Notes under the pieces: generated by a model | Database searches by the model: none | The model's input: only the letters and a program-made list of their open reading frames with translations | What the model was told of the DNA's origin: nothing | Assembly: GCA_965601825.1 (NCBI GenBank) | Contig: OZ271839.1 | Coordinates: 2,356,001-2,420,000, forward strand | Origin: HXMU1420-13 sp965601825 | Lineage (GTDB): Bacteria; Bacteroidota; Rhodothermia; Balneolales; Balneolaceae | Direction of reading: 5' to 3' | Length of the DNA: 64,000 bases | Shown: piece after piece, positions 41,072 through 50,790 of the stretch | How the letters are laid out: each line of letters starts with the position of its first letter | Numbering within the stretch: the first letter of the stretch is position 1 | Translations under genes and position numbers: made by a program

Positions 41072-41515
41072 TTAGATTTTGTGATACACATTAAGGAAGT
41101 GATCTTCTAAACGGGTCATTTCCTTTTTTTCTTCTTCGGTTTGATCGTTGTAACCTAACAAATGGATCAAACCGTGAATCATCACACGTAAGAATTCATC
41201 TTTCATGGTTTGATTGAATTCTGATGCCTGTTCACTTATTCGCTGAGCGCAGCAATAAATAGTGCCTTCTATCGCCGAATTTTCAACAGCATCATCTAAA
41301 CGGAAAGTGATTATGTCGGTCACGTAATCATGATCGAGGTATTCTTTGTTGATTCGATTGATTTCTCCTTCGTCTACATATACCAATTCAACTGTTTCAT
41401 ATGTACAGTTTTGGTCCGATTGGATCTGCTCTAAAATAAAAATGGCATCAGATTCAATAATGGGAATCTCGATGCCACTTGTATTAAAAATCTGGATAGG
41501 AGGTATGTTTTCCAT
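41072..41515 (-). CDS. ybeY: endoribonuclease YbeY (rRNA maturation factor)
   Basis: A 147-residue single-strand-specific, zinc-dependent RNase involved in 16S rRNA 3' maturation and ribosome quality control. The metal site is in IHGLIHLLGYNDQTEEE: the first two His are kept, while the third ligand is Asp instead of His, as is usual in Bacteroidota-type YbeY. The N-terminal strand ELVYVDEGEINRINKEYL and DYVTDIITFRL are typical. It is downstream of an unknown gene (5-bp gap). A 3'-end copy of this gene occurs as a fragment at 34.6 kb. Confidence 0.93.
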   Translation of the reverse strand: MENIPPIQIFNTSGIEIPIIESDAIFILEQIQSDQNCTYETVELVYVDEGEINRINKEYLDHDYVTDIITFRLDDAVENSAIEGTIYCCAQRISEQASEFNQTMKDEFLRVMIHGLIHLLGYNDQTEEEKKEMTRLEDHFLNVYHKI

Positions 41516-41520
41516 GTCTC

Positions 41521-41967
41521 TTAGAGACCTAGATCATCATCCATTGTTTCAGTTAGAGATAATGCGATGCCACACATCATTAAATCTTCAGGTAATGCAG
41601 TGAAATCACCTGAAATAATGGACTCATCAACATTTGCGTAAATACTGCAACCTGCAGCTTTGTCAACAATTAGTCCTGAAGTGCGATCTCCAAATTTCCC
41701 AAAGAAGGTAACTTGCTCAAGAATCTCACTTGCAATAAATGCGGTACAGTTTTGAAGCTGAATAAACGTATTGTGAGAGTACACAGATACTAAATTCATC
41801 TGCTTTCCATTTGCCTCAAGCCCTAAATGTATTTCTAACGCTAATTTTGCGTTTTCTTCTTCGTTTATAACCTCGATTCTGAAAACATCATCACCTAATG
41901 GCTTTGGTGTAGCACCAAGTACCTTTCCGATGTTTTCGATGTTTTCTGTAGTAAACTGATGTATCAT
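41521..41967 (-). CDS. protein of unknown function upstream of ybeY
   Basis: A 148-residue soluble protein with alternating strands and helices (IHQFTTENIENIGKVLG at the start; acidic C-terminus TMDDDLGL). No signal peptide, membrane helix or metal motif is seen. No family is recognised. It is 5 bp from ybeY and probably co-transcribed; the neighbouring GT117 gene lies just upstream. Its role could be linked to RNA metabolism, but this is only context. Confidence 0.65.
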   Translation of the reverse strand: MIHQFTTENIENIGKVLGATPKPLGDDVFRIEVINEEENAKLALEIHLGLEANGKQMNLVSVYSHNTFIQLQNCTAFIASEILEQVTFFGKFGDRTSGLIVDKAAGCSIYANVDESIISGDFTALPEDLMMCGIALSLTETMDDDLGL

Positions 41968-42003
41968 AATTCCTAAAAAATGTGGCGAAATATATAAAAA
42001 TGC

Positions 42004-44988
42004 TTAGTCAGATAAACCGTATCTCCGCATTTCAATTTCACTTTCTTCAACAGTCGTTGGTAAAGTCGGGAATGGAGTACCTTCAAATGAAATATTCACT
42101 AGATCAATAATTTCATTTGCTCCAGCATCATTGCCTGATTTAAACAACACATAGCTTGCAATCGATAAATACTGACGAACTTGCATCAATTGATCTCCAT
42201 AACTTTGTCTGCGTTCGAAACTAGCGTTAATTTGACCTCTTAATGTACGTTGAGATTGAACATCACCTTGACGACGCGCTGCCTCAAACTCCGTATTAAG
42301 TTCTGCGAATTCTTCCTCTGATCTGACAAATGATTCATAGCTGCGTTCAAAATCACCAACTATTGTCGGTTTTATTGATTCCATAACTCGTTCAGCATCT
42401 TCCATTTGATCTAACTGAATGTAATTCACAGCAAATAATGCCTGAAGATTATAATTCTCTTCATCCGGTCTGAATGGAATTAGTTCTTCCGCACGATTTA
42501 ACCAATAAACAGCGCTATCCGGCTGGTTTTGGTCAGAGAATGTCTCAGCTAATTGAAGGAAACTAAATCTGTAGTTACCCAGCATTCTTCGAATGTTTTC
42601 ATCTAAATAAACATCAGGGTTATTCCATTCTCTGAAACTAAAGTTGTTTAATCTGCGAGTATGAATATCTGTGTCAATATAACCGGTGTACTCAGAATCC
42701 AACTTCTTAGGAATAACTCTATACGCTTTACCTTCTGTTCTAAAATAATCCTGTAAACCAAGCATACTTTGAGTTGAAACGGTGTTTGCAAAATAAACTG
42801 GCCTTAGCCAGTCATTGGTCTCAAGAATATTCAGAATTACTAAATCCTGAACTTGCATGTAGTAGACACCATTACCTTGCTGATCATTACCAAAGAATCT
42901 CCCCGTAACTCTCCAGCTAACTTCATTATCCAGGCTGTCTACTGGAATTTCAAAATCAGTTCCTGTTTGAAGAATTGGTAATGAAGTATCTGGTCTTACA
43001 CCAATAGCTTCTTTGTACTCAAAATCTTCTGAGAATGCAGTACGAAGTAACTCTTTATCAACAGGTATAGTAATGTCTTGAGGTTCCCATCTATCAATTC
43101 TAGATGTAAGAATTTCAACTTCCTCATCCGTGTAACTAATTGGGAGAGGGGCAGATTCATGCGACCACTGATTCTTCATTTGACGTATATACCAATCTGT
43201 ATTCAAAAGACTCAAACAAACAATTCGAACATCAGTTCGAACACCTTCGACTTCCTGAGCATACCAAAGTGGGAAGGTATCATTATCACCATTGGTGAAT
43301 ACAATCGCGTTTGGTGCTAAAGATTCGAGAAGATTCTTTGCATAATCTGGTGCTACATATCGGTTAGAACGATCATGATCATCCCAATTCTCAGAGGCCA
43401 TCCAAACAGGGGAGGCAAGCAAACATAAAGCAATAATTCCGTAACCAACAGCTGTATTACTCTTTCCATATTGTTTTACCAAATCAACGAGACCGGTAAC
43501 GCCCAAACCTATCCAAATTGCAAAAGCAAAGAAGGACCCGACGTAAGCATAATCTCGTTCCCTGGGTTGAAATGGGGTTTGATTTAGGAAAACGATAATT
43601 GCGACCCCTGTTACAATGAAGAGGGTTAATACTGCAAATGCCCGCCTCCAGTCGGAATTAAAATGATAGATCAAACCAAATAACCCGAGAAGAAAGGGTA
43701 TAAAGAAGTATGCGTTACTAGCTTTGTTTTCCGGATAACGTTCTTCTTCGAATCCGGATCGCCAACCAGTATCTTGAATATCTGCTTCACGACCAATGAA
43801 ATTCCAGTTGAAGTATCTCACATACATATGATTGATTTGATGTGAGATAAAGAATTCTAAATCGCTATCGTATCTGGAATAAAACTGAAGATGTCTTCCA
43901 TCGCTAGAGTATCGACGTGGGAATAATTTCTCATCCTGAGATATCTGCCCGGTTGCATCATCATAATAACGTCCTTGAATGATAGGAGTGTCACCATACT
44001 GCTCGCGTTTTAGGTAGCTTACAAAGTCTTCGAAATTCTCAGGGTCGTTCTCATCAATTGGAGGATTAGCAATCGATCGAATCATGATAACTGCATAACT
44101 GGAATATCCAATTAGGATCATCGCGTAGCTAATCAGTGCAATGTTGGCAACTCGATACTTTTTCTTATGTGTGTAATAAATTGCATAACTAAGAGAACCT
44201 ACGATAATCAGTAAATATGTAAGTGGTCCTATTAAGCCATATGTAGCATCACCGATTCTATCGGCGAAATCAGGAAGTTTTTGGATAGTAATTGGATAAA
44301 CAAGGAAGAACGAGAGTACTGCAATACCGCCCATCACACTAAAAGAGATAAGTGTGAAATCGCGTTTTTTGAAATAGACAATTAGTGCTACAAAGAAGAT
44401 TGCAAGTAAATTCAATAAATGAACACCAATAGCAAGACCAAACATGTATGCAATTAATACGAGCCAGCGCTCACTATAATCTTCTTCATGAAATTCTGAC
44501 CACTTTAAAGCTAACCAAACTACCATAGCGGTAAAGAACATCGACATTGCATACACTTCTGCTTCAACAGCGTTAAACCAGAATGTATCGGTAACAGCAA
44601 AAGTTAGAGATCCAACGAGTGCGCCTCCATACATGCCAATTTTTTCAATCAAAGACATCTCATCCGGATGTCCTTTAAATTCTCGAACCAGACGAACTAC
44701 AATCAAATAAAGTAGCATTACTGTCAATGCGGATGAAAGTGCGCTTAAGAAATTTATGCTTACAGCAACATATTCAGTTGGCATAAACATAGAAGCCAAA
44801 CGACCCATTAATGAATATAATGGAGCTCCAGGAGGGTGATTTACCTGTAATCCATGAGCTACAGCAATGAACTCGCCAGCATCCCAGAAACTAGCCGTTG
44901 GAGCCATTGTAAGTGTGTAGATGATCAGCGACGTTAGAAATGCAAAAAGTGCAAGATATTTATTCGTCGTTTTGTGATTTGAAAACAT
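42004..44988 (-). CDS. GT117 (DUF2723) membrane glycosyltransferase
   Basis: A 994-residue protein. The N-terminal DUF2723 domain begins with a hydrophobic helix and the signature APTASFWDAGEFIAVAHGL, then VNHPPGAPLYSLMGRL, the Asp/Glu-containing catalytic loop of PMT-like GT-C enzymes. About 12 transmembrane helices extend to residue 530. The rest is a large periplasmic or soluble region with TPR-like helices near 840-960. Members are related to human TMEM260 and O-mannosylate secreted proteins in Bacteroidota-type organisms (family knowledge). Confidence 0.9.
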   Translation of the reverse strand: MFSNHKTTNKYLALFAFLTSLIIYTLTMAPTASFWDAGEFIAVAHGLQVNHPPGAPLYSLMGRLASMFMPTEYVAVSINFLSALSSALTVMLLYLIVVRLVREFKGHPDEMSLIEKIGMYGGALVGSLTFAVTDTFWFNAVEAEVYAMSMFFTAMVVWLALKWSEFHEEDYSERWLVLIAYMFGLAIGVHLLNLLAIFFVALIVYFKKRDFTLISFSVMGGIAVLSFFLVYPITIQKLPDFADRIGDATYGLIGPLTYLLIIVGSLSYAIYYTHKKKYRVANIALISYAMILIGYSSYAVIMIRSIANPPIDENDPENFEDFVSYLKREQYGDTPIIQGRYYDDATGQISQDEKLFPRRYSSDGRHLQFYSRYDSDLEFFISHQINHMYVRYFNWNFIGREADIQDTGWRSGFEEERYPENKASNAYFFIPFLLGLFGLIYHFNSDWRRAFAVLTLFIVTGVAIIVFLNQTPFQPRERDYAYVGSFFAFAIWIGLGVTGLVDLVKQYGKSNTAVGYGIIALCLLASPVWMASENWDDHDRSNRYVAPDYAKNLLESLAPNAIVFTNGDNDTFPLWYAQEVEGVRTDVRIVCLSLLNTDWYIRQMKNQWSHESAPLPISYTDEEVEILTSRIDRWEPQDITIPVDKELLRTAFSEDFEYKEAIGVRPDTSLPILQTGTDFEIPVDSLDNEVSWRVTGRFFGNDQQGNGVYYMQVQDLVILNILETNDWLRPVYFANTVSTQSMLGLQDYFRTEGKAYRVIPKKLDSEYTGYIDTDIHTRRLNNFSFREWNNPDVYLDENIRRMLGNYRFSFLQLAETFSDQNQPDSAVYWLNRAEELIPFRPDEENYNLQALFAVNYIQLDQMEDAERVMESIKPTIVGDFERSYESFVRSEEEFAELNTEFEAARRQGDVQSQRTLRGQINASFERRQSYGDQLMQVRQYLSIASYVLFKSGNDAGANEIIDLVNISFEGTPFPTLPTTVEESEIEMRRYGLSD

Positions 44989-45160
44989 GTATGTAGTACT
45001 CGGCTATAAAAAGTTTTGGATAGTCGATTATTAACCAGTATGATTGGCCTGCAATGATATGCATAGCCTTAATCACATCAAAGTGATCTTGAATATACTG
45101 AGCATTTGGCAATCGAAACGAGCATAAATGAACCCTATTATTTAATTAACAATTATTTGC

Positions 45161-46651
45161 ATGGCTGCTAAGACCACAGAAACTTTTTCATCTAAACTGG
45201 GACTTATCGTAAGTGTATTGGGAATCGCAATTGGGACTGGTAACATTTGGAGATTTCCTCGAATTGCAGCACAAAATGGGGGAGAAACAGGTGCAGGTGC
45301 GTTTTTGGTGGCCTGGTTGTGTTTTCTGTTTCTTTGGTCAATCCCACTGATAATTGCTGAGTATGGGATTGGTAGAAATGGTCGTAAAGGTATTATAGGT
45401 TCATTCGCCGATTTGATTGGTGAGAAGAAAGGATGGATGGGTGGATTCATCGGCTTTGTAGCTACGGCCATTATGTTCTATTACAGTGTAGTGGCCGGTT
45501 GGTGTTTATACTATTTATTTCAATCACTCACATCCACTTTGCCCGAAACGTACGAAGCTTCATTATTGCTATGGGAAAACTACCATAATGCAGGTCTTCC
45601 TGTTTTGACACACGCTATTATTATGCTTTTTGGTGGATTTGTAGTTGTTAAAGGTATTTCATCCATTGAGAGAATCAATAAAATTCTTATTCCGTCACTT
45701 TTAGCAGTTTTAATTATTTCATTATTCAGAGCTGTAACTCTTGAAGGTAGTATGGAAGGCATCAGATATTTATTCACACCTGATTGGTCAACTTTAAGCA
45801 ATCCACAAATTTGGCTAGAGGCTCTTACTCAAAATGCATGGGACACCGGAGCGGCATGGGGATTAATCCTCACTTATGGGGCGTATATGCGCAAACAGGA
45901 CGATATTACTATTAGTGCATTTCAAACCGGAATAGGTAATAATACGATCTCATTATTAGCTGCTATCATCATTTTCAGTACTGTTTTTGGAACATTAGGA
46001 TCCACGATGTCGGATGCAGAGATTTTAGATGTAATGAAAACTTCCGGACCGGCTAGTACAGGTCTAACCTTTATCTGGATGCCACAGCTTTTTGCCAGCA
46101 TGGGAGGAGGAGGCGCTTTTTCAGTTCTTTTCTTCTTAGGTTTAACATTCGCAGCCTTCAGTTCTTTGATTTCTATGATTGAATTGGCTGTTAAAGTATT
46201 TGTGGATACCGGAGTCTCACGTAAACAAGCTACAATGTGGATTTGTGGAATTGGTTTCGCTTTCGGAATACCATCAGCATTGAACTTAACCTTCTTTGCT
46301 AATCAGGATTTTGTTTGGGGAGTTGGCTTGATGGTTTCCGGTGCTTTTATTTCTTATGCAGTAATTAGTTTTGGTGCTAAAGACTTCCGATTGAAATTGG
46401 TAAATACGGAAGAAAGTAAAACCAAACTAGGAGGATGGTGGGATATCATCCTAAAGTATATAATTCCTGTTCAGGTGATTACCTTATTACTTTGGTGGTT
46501 GTATTTATCTGCCACTGAATATGCCCCTGATACCTGGTATAATCCACTTAGTCCATTTTCTGTTACAACCGTTGCTTTACAATGGATGATGGCTTTAGGA
46601 ATAGTTTGGTTCTTTAATAAGCGACTTCTGCCAAAGAAAACGGAAGATTAA
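45161..46651 (+). CDS. sodium:neurotransmitter symporter family (SNF/NSS) transporter
   Basis: A 496-residue transporter with 12 hydrophobic segments and the LeuT-like N-terminal signature GLIVSVLGIAIGTGNIWRFP, whose unwound TM1 binds substrate and sodium. Bacterial members take up amino acids such as tryptophan, tyrosine or leucine. The residue pattern here does not allow the substrate to be named. The stop codon shares a TTAA with that of the convergent PH-domain gene. Confidence 0.93.
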   Translation: MAAKTTETFSSKLGLIVSVLGIAIGTGNIWRFPRIAAQNGGETGAGAFLVAWLCFLFLWSIPLIIAEYGIGRNGRKGIIGSFADLIGEKKGWMGGFIGFVATAIMFYYSVVAGWCLYYLFQSLTSTLPETYEASLLLWENYHNAGLPVLTHAIIMLFGGFVVVKGISSIERINKILIPSLLAVLIISLFRAVTLEGSMEGIRYLFTPDWSTLSNPQIWLEALTQNAWDTGAAWGLILTYGAYMRKQDDITISAFQTGIGNNTISLLAAIIIFSTVFGTLGSTMSDAEILDVMKTSGPASTGLTFIWMPQLFASMGGGGAFSVLFFLGLTFAAFSSLISMIELAVKVFVDTGVSRKQATMWICGIGFAFGIPSALNLTFFANQDFVWGVGLMVSGAFISYAVISFGAKDFRLKLVNTEESKTKLGGWWDIILKYIIPVQVITLLLWWLYLSATEYAPDTWYNPLSPFSVTTVALQWMMALGIVWFFNKRLLPKKTED

Positions 46652-47175
46652 TTCTCTGAGACTTTCTTTTCAATATTCTTAAGTGAATCCCGAATTTCAC
46701 TTAATATATCGACCATAGATTCTGAGCTTGAATCACCGGTTGAGACATTGTCAGTAACTTTATCTCGCTGGTCAAAAACCATTTGTCTGAAGTCATGGGC
46801 ATCAATAATGCCAATCAAACTAAGATCTGCAGTTCCGGCTCCTGAATTACCAGCCGTTTCCACTTTAAGGATGCTTAAACCGAATTTCTTCAATAAAGGA
46901 CCTTCTCTAAATGTGAGATCCTGAATCTTATCAAGTGGAATTGTCTTTTCTGTCTGAACGATAAATCCTTTTTTGAAGCGAAGGGAACGAGTGGTTAATT
47001 CACACTCTAATCGTTCGAAATACTTACTAATAAAATATGGAGCAATGATTAACCAGAATGGAATAAATGGAATCGTAAAGAGCATTACAGTCATCATAAA
47101 GACTCCATACAAATTTAGATATGTTTTGAGTCTTGGATTGAATTCAGCTTTTTTGAGTAATTCTGGTTTAGCCAT
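46648..47175 (-). CDS. bacterial PH-domain (bPH2/YdbS-like) membrane protein
   Basis: A 175-residue protein with two adjacent hydrophobic segments (about 20-50), then a bPH2 domain: CELTTRSLRFKKGFI, TIPLDKIQDLTFREG and LKVETAGNSGA. A short C-terminal amphipathic helix (ILSEIRDSLKNIEKKV) could be a coiled coil. The family is membrane-associated and of unknown function. It is convergent with the SNF transporter and preceded by the msrB terminator. Confidence 0.85.
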   Translation of the reverse strand: MAKPELLKKAEFNPRLKTYLNLYGVFMMTVMLFTIPFIPFWLIIAPYFISKYFERLECELTTRSLRFKKGFIVQTEKTIPLDKIQDLTFREGPLLKKFGLSILKVETAGNSGAGTADLSLIGIIDAHDFRQMVFDQRDKVTDNVSTGDSSSESMVDILSEIRDSLKNIEKKVSEN

Positions 47176-47194
47176 AACATTTGTTGTTTGAAAT

Positions 47195-47220
47195 AAAAAA
47201 GGCGACCCTTTTGAGTCGCC
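47195..47220 (-). terminator. rho-independent terminator of msrB
   Basis: On the minus strand, GGCGAC-TCAAAAGG-GTCGCC is followed directly by TTTTTTA. It lies 28 bp after the msrB stop and stops transcription before the PH-domain gene. Confidence 0.85.
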
Positions 47221-47247
47221 CTAAGTAAAAACGCTTATTACTAAGAA

Positions 47248-47808
47248 TCAATTAGATAATTTATGATTGGCTATTTCATCTCGAGGTATAAACTTCATAG
47301 CCGCAGAATTCATACAATATCGCAGACCGGTTGGTCGCGGTCCGTCATTAAAAACATGCCCCAAATGACCACCACATCTGGAACAAACAATTTCAGTTCT
47401 GACCATAAATAAACTTCGGTCTTCCAATTCTACGACTAAACTATCATCGATTGGTTTCCAAAAACTCGGCCATCCTGTACCACTTTTGTATTTATGCTCC
47501 GAATCGTACAAATGCTGACCACAGCCGCCACAAACATAAATACCATCTTCTGTTAAATCGAAGTATTCGTTGATATAAGGTATTTCAGTACCTTTTTTTC
47601 TGAGAATTCGGTACTGAGTTGAGGTTAGAATTTCTTTCCACTCAGCCTCAGTTTTTTGATAGGGGAAAGTAGGAATGGTATCAGTTTGCATCGCAGATAT
47701 TTCTTTTGAGTGATCATGTGAGTCATTGTGATGATCACTATCAAAATCAATTATTGAAATTGAACCAATTCCAGCGATTGCAAATAGTGTAAATAAAAGG
47801 GATTTCAT
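47248..47808 (-). CDS. msrB: exported peptide-methionine (R)-S-oxide reductase
   Basis: A 186-residue MsrB with a Sec signal at residues 1-19 and a His/Asp-rich stretch (DSDHHNDSHDHSKE) just after it. Zinc is held by the two pairs CGGC and CSRC; the catalytic Cys is in RYCMNSAAMKF, and SGTGWPSFW is the substrate pocket. It repairs oxidised methionines in envelope proteins. A periplasmic or surface location is unusual for stand-alone MsrB and may relate to the copper and oxidative defence nearby. It is followed by a clear terminator. Confidence 0.93.
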   Translation of the reverse strand: MKSLLFTLFAIAGIGSISIIDFDSDHHNDSHDHSKEISAMQTDTIPTFPYQKTEAEWKEILTSTQYRILRKKGTEIPYINEYFDLTEDGIYVCGGCGQHLYDSEHKYKSGTGWPSFWKPIDDSLVVELEDRSLFMVRTEIVCSRCGGHLGHVFNDGPRPTGLRYCMNSAAMKFIPRDEIANHKLSN

Positions 47809-47909
47809 CTAATAGGTAATTAAAGTTTGCTAAGTAACGCTTATAAACTAATTACCAATCCCTTAGATTTTATTCATCACAATTATGTAACAATATTTTG
47901 CAGGCAGTT

Positions 47910-49385
47910 TTACCAGCCCCAATTCCTGTTCCATCTATCGTATTCATCCTCAAGTAAAGGAAGATTTTTTTGCTTGAATACGCGAAGCCCGACGGTAAAG
48001 CCAACCCAAAATTGATATTCGCGACCTTTTCTACTTGGGGACCATATACTATACCAACTATAATCATTAGCATTATTGACTCTCGTAACTTGCATATTAA
48101 TGCTTGGCCCACCATAAAGTGATAATCCATTACCAAATCGATTACCAATCATATATTTGTAAGAATAAATAAAGTTTAGAGTTCTATCCCATTCCTCCTC
48201 AAATATATGATGAACACTAAATTCTTGATTTACGAACAAGGTATTGCTTTCAATTTTTGGAAATGAATCCTGAATATTTTTTTCAACCCCAAAACCAAAA
48301 CCGACTCGATAAACATCCCGATCTAAGGCCGTATTAAATCCAAACATTGCCATATTATAAACGCGGTGAGTTCCTGTTGTTAATGATAAATCAATAAAAC
48401 CAGCATCAGAATATCTAGTATCAATATTATAGCGTCCATTACCATATAAACTTAATACACCAATCGGAGCGCCTTCGAATTCTTTGGCGATATTAAGAAT
48501 ACCAACTTGAAAACCGGTAGCTACTTCTGAAATGTTAAGGCCAGCAACCTGAAAACCTGTGAGATTACGAGAGAAATTACCAATTCCGGCTACTGCCATT
48601 CCTGAAATCACAGGCGCAACATTAATGCCTCCAGAGAAGAGTAACCCAGATGCATCTTCTTTTGAATAATTAAAAGCACCTGAAGCCATTAAACCTGAAA
48701 TAGACCCAAAAGCAATATTGGCACCTATGGCTGCTTGCATCCCGGAAATATCATTACCAGCAAAATTTAAAAGTCCTGAAGCCTGCATACCTTCAACGTT
48801 TCTGCTCGCGTAATTAACTAAACCTGCTGCTTGTAAACCTTCAAGATTGCCATTTGCCGAATTGAACAAACCTGCTGCTTGTAAACCTTCCATATTGTTG
48901 CCACTTAAATTGGCAAGACCTGCAGCTTGCAAACCTTCTAAATTTTCTCTTGCACTATTGATGCCTACTGCAGCTTGTAATCCTTCTAGATTTGCCTTAC
49001 TAAAATTACCTAGTCCGGCGAATTGCAAGCCAGACATATTGTCTAACGAGTTATTTGCTATTCCGGCTAAATTAAAACCTCCCATTTCACCTTTGGTATA
49101 ATTTATACCGCCGGCTAATTGAAAACCATATGAATAATATTTTGTGCCATTGAATAGTAATCCAATTTCCCAGCCATCCAAAGCTCCATGATATCCACCA
49201 ATAAGGTTGATCGATCTTTTAGCAGAGTAGTTAACAGCCTTAACACCGTTCGTTGATAAAGGTGGGAAGAGAGTAACACGCCATTTACGATATTCTAAAT
49301 CATCGTAATAGTCTTGAGCGTTAATGTTTGTTGATAGTAGCGGGAAGAGAGAAATTAATAATGCCCAAAGCCGTATTCGGTTCAT
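47910..49385 (-). CDS. LA_2272-type surface repeat protein
   Basis: A 491-residue exported protein (signal to about residue 23, ending NINAQ). Residues 80-330 hold about twelve repeats of roughly 20 residues with the core EGLQAAGLxNxxxxNxE, for example NMEGLQAAGLFNSANGNLEG and NVEGMQASGLLNFAGNDISG. The pattern, with Gly and small residues at fixed places, is that of the leptospiral LA_2272 surface repeat and suggests a regular beta-rich fold. The C-terminal third looks like outer-membrane beta strands. The function is unknown. Confidence 0.82.
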   Translation of the reverse strand: MNRIRLWALLISLFPLLSTNINAQDYYDDLEYRKWRVTLFPPLSTNGVKAVNYSAKRSINLIGGYHGALDGWEIGLLFNGTKYYSYGFQLAGGINYTKGEMGGFNLAGIANNSLDNMSGLQFAGLGNFSKANLEGLQAAVGINSARENLEGLQAAGLANLSGNNMEGLQAAGLFNSANGNLEGLQAAGLVNYASRNVEGMQASGLLNFAGNDISGMQAAIGANIAFGSISGLMASGAFNYSKEDASGLLFSGGINVAPVISGMAVAGIGNFSRNLTGFQVAGLNISEVATGFQVGILNIAKEFEGAPIGVLSLYGNGRYNIDTRYSDAGFIDLSLTTGTHRVYNMAMFGFNTALDRDVYRVGFGFGVEKNIQDSFPKIESNTLFVNQEFSVHHIFEEEWDRTLNFIYSYKYMIGNRFGNGLSLYGGPSINMQVTRVNNANDYSWYSIWSPSRKGREYQFWVGFTVGLRVFKQKNLPLLEDEYDRWNRNWGW

Positions 49386-49445
49386 ATTCTGATCATCATT
49401 TTCAAATTTTGACCAGATACGTAGTTAAATCAGAAAGTTTCGAAT

Positions 49446-50264
49446 TTAAAGAGGATTGCCGCAAATTTTACAAAATTCAGCATCAAAGTCATGATCTGAG
49501 AATTTGCATTTACTACAAACTCTGGGAATGCGTTGCATTCGAGCCATTTCGTAACTAACGATTCCTGTAGGAACTGCAATTATTGCATAACCCATAATCA
49601 TGATTATAGCTGAGATTAATTGTCCTAACGGAGTTACCGGAATAATGTCGCCGTATCCAACGGTAGAGAGTGTTACAATTGCCCAATAGATGCTCATTGG
49701 AATACTTGTGAATCCGTTTTCCTGCCCTTCAACTACGTAGACTATTGATCCGGCAAAAATGGCGATCATAAAAACGGCAAAAAGAAAAACAAGGATCTTT
49801 CGCCGGCTAGCAATCAAAGCTTTATTAATATACTCGGCTTCATTTAAATATTTCACGAGTTTCAAAACACGGAAAACCCTGAGTATTCTAAGGACACGAA
49901 TAGCGATTAAGTATTCGGTACCGGGCAACAATAAACTGATATATGTTGGGATAATTGCGAGAAAATCAATTATCCCAAAGAAGCTGAATATGTATTTTCT
50001 AGGTTCCTTTACCGAGATAATTCTGAGTACGTACTCAACAGTAAATAGTATGGTGAAAAACCATTCTGATGTTTTAAAAAATTGGCCATAATCCTCTCGA
50101 AGAGACGCAATACTATCAAGCATCACAATAAGTACACTTGCAGTAATTGCTGCGATGAGTACTATATCAAATAACTTGCCCCATTTCGTATCGGCGCCAA
50201 ATATGATGACGAAAATCCTTTTTCGCCATCCTTTCCCCGGTTTAGAATTGCCGACCCCAAACAT
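49446..50264 (-). CDS. voltage-gated potassium channel with C-terminal zinc ribbon
   Basis: A 272-residue ion transporter of the Kv/KvAP type. Six transmembrane helices are present: the S4 sensor reads IRVLRILRVFRVLKLVKYL with regularly spaced Arg, and the pore has the selectivity filter TVGYGD. After S6 a small cytosolic tail carries two CxxC pairs (CSKCKFSDHDFDAEFCKICG), which look like a zinc ribbon. No cyclic-nucleotide or RCK domain is present, so voltage and perhaps the zinc module control the gate. It is 1 bp from the cyclophilin gene. Confidence 0.9.
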   Translation of the reverse strand: MFGVGNSKPGKGWRKRIFVIIFGADTKWGKLFDIVLIAAITASVLIVMLDSIASLREDYGQFFKTSEWFFTILFTVEYVLRIISVKEPRKYIFSFFGIIDFLAIIPTYISLLLPGTEYLIAIRVLRILRVFRVLKLVKYLNEAEYINKALIASRRKILVFLFAVFMIAIFAGSIVYVVEGQENGFTSIPMSIYWAIVTLSTVGYGDIIPVTPLGQLISAIIMIMGYAIIAVPTGIVSYEMARMQRIPRVCSKCKFSDHDFDAEFCKICGNPL

Positions 50265-50265
50265 T

Positions 50266-50790
50266 TTATATAGGTTTTAACCCATCGAATTTTTCATCTA
50301 GAGCTTCGTTCCACATTGCAACTTCAGGCACTTGAGTAAATAGATCTCCCGTGTCACCTGTAATAATAACTGATTCAATCTTATCTCCTTGAACAATAGA
50401 GTCTACCACTTTCTGATCATCATCTGATACTACCTTGCCAAATACAGTGTGTCTACCGTCTAACCAAGGAGTTTCAAGGTGTGTAATAAAAAACTGACTA
50501 CCATTTGTTCCGGGACCGGCATTTGCCATTGAAAGAATACCTGGTCCATCATGTCTCAAATCTGATATGAATTCATCTTCAAACATGTAGCCTGGGCCAC
50601 CATTTCCAATACCATTTGGGCATCCACCTTGAACCATAAAATCATTAATAACTCGATGAAAATTTAATCCATCGTAATAACCTCGTTTTGCTAGATTTAC
50701 AAAATTAGCCACTGTTTTAGGTGTTTGATCACCATATAGATTTAGGTTGATTGTTCCTTTTGATGTTTGAATAGCTGCGTTAATCGACAT
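50266..50790 (-). CDS. cyclophilin-type peptidyl-prolyl isomerase
   Basis: A 174-residue cyclophilin with the active-site blocks FHRVINDFMVQGG, GSQFFITH and TPWLDGRHTVFGKV. It lacks a signal peptide, so it works in the cytoplasm, accelerating prolyl isomerisation during folding. Its start overlaps the end of the upstream PagL-like gene by 11 bp. The potassium channel gene follows on the same strand. Confidence 0.95.
   Translation of the reverse strand: MSINAAIQTSKGTINLNLYGDQTPKTVANFVNLAKRGYYDGLNFHRVINDFMVQGGCPNGIGNGGPGYMFEDEFISDLRHDGPGILSMANAGPGTNGSQFFITHLETPWLDGRHTVFGKVVSDDDQKVVDSIVQGDKIESVIITGDTGDLFTQVPEVAMWNEALDEKFDGLKPI

Noticed and set aside
47815..47856. GGTAATTA/TAATTACC inverted repeat upstream of msrB
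   Set aside because: Arms of 8 bp spaced by 26 bp in AT-rich DNA can occur by chance; no second copy was seen.
48560..49100. Regular repeats that might look like a CRISPR or satellite array
   Set aside because: The period follows codons of a protein repeat (EGLQAAGL), there are no identical repeats with unique spacers, and no cas genes are near.
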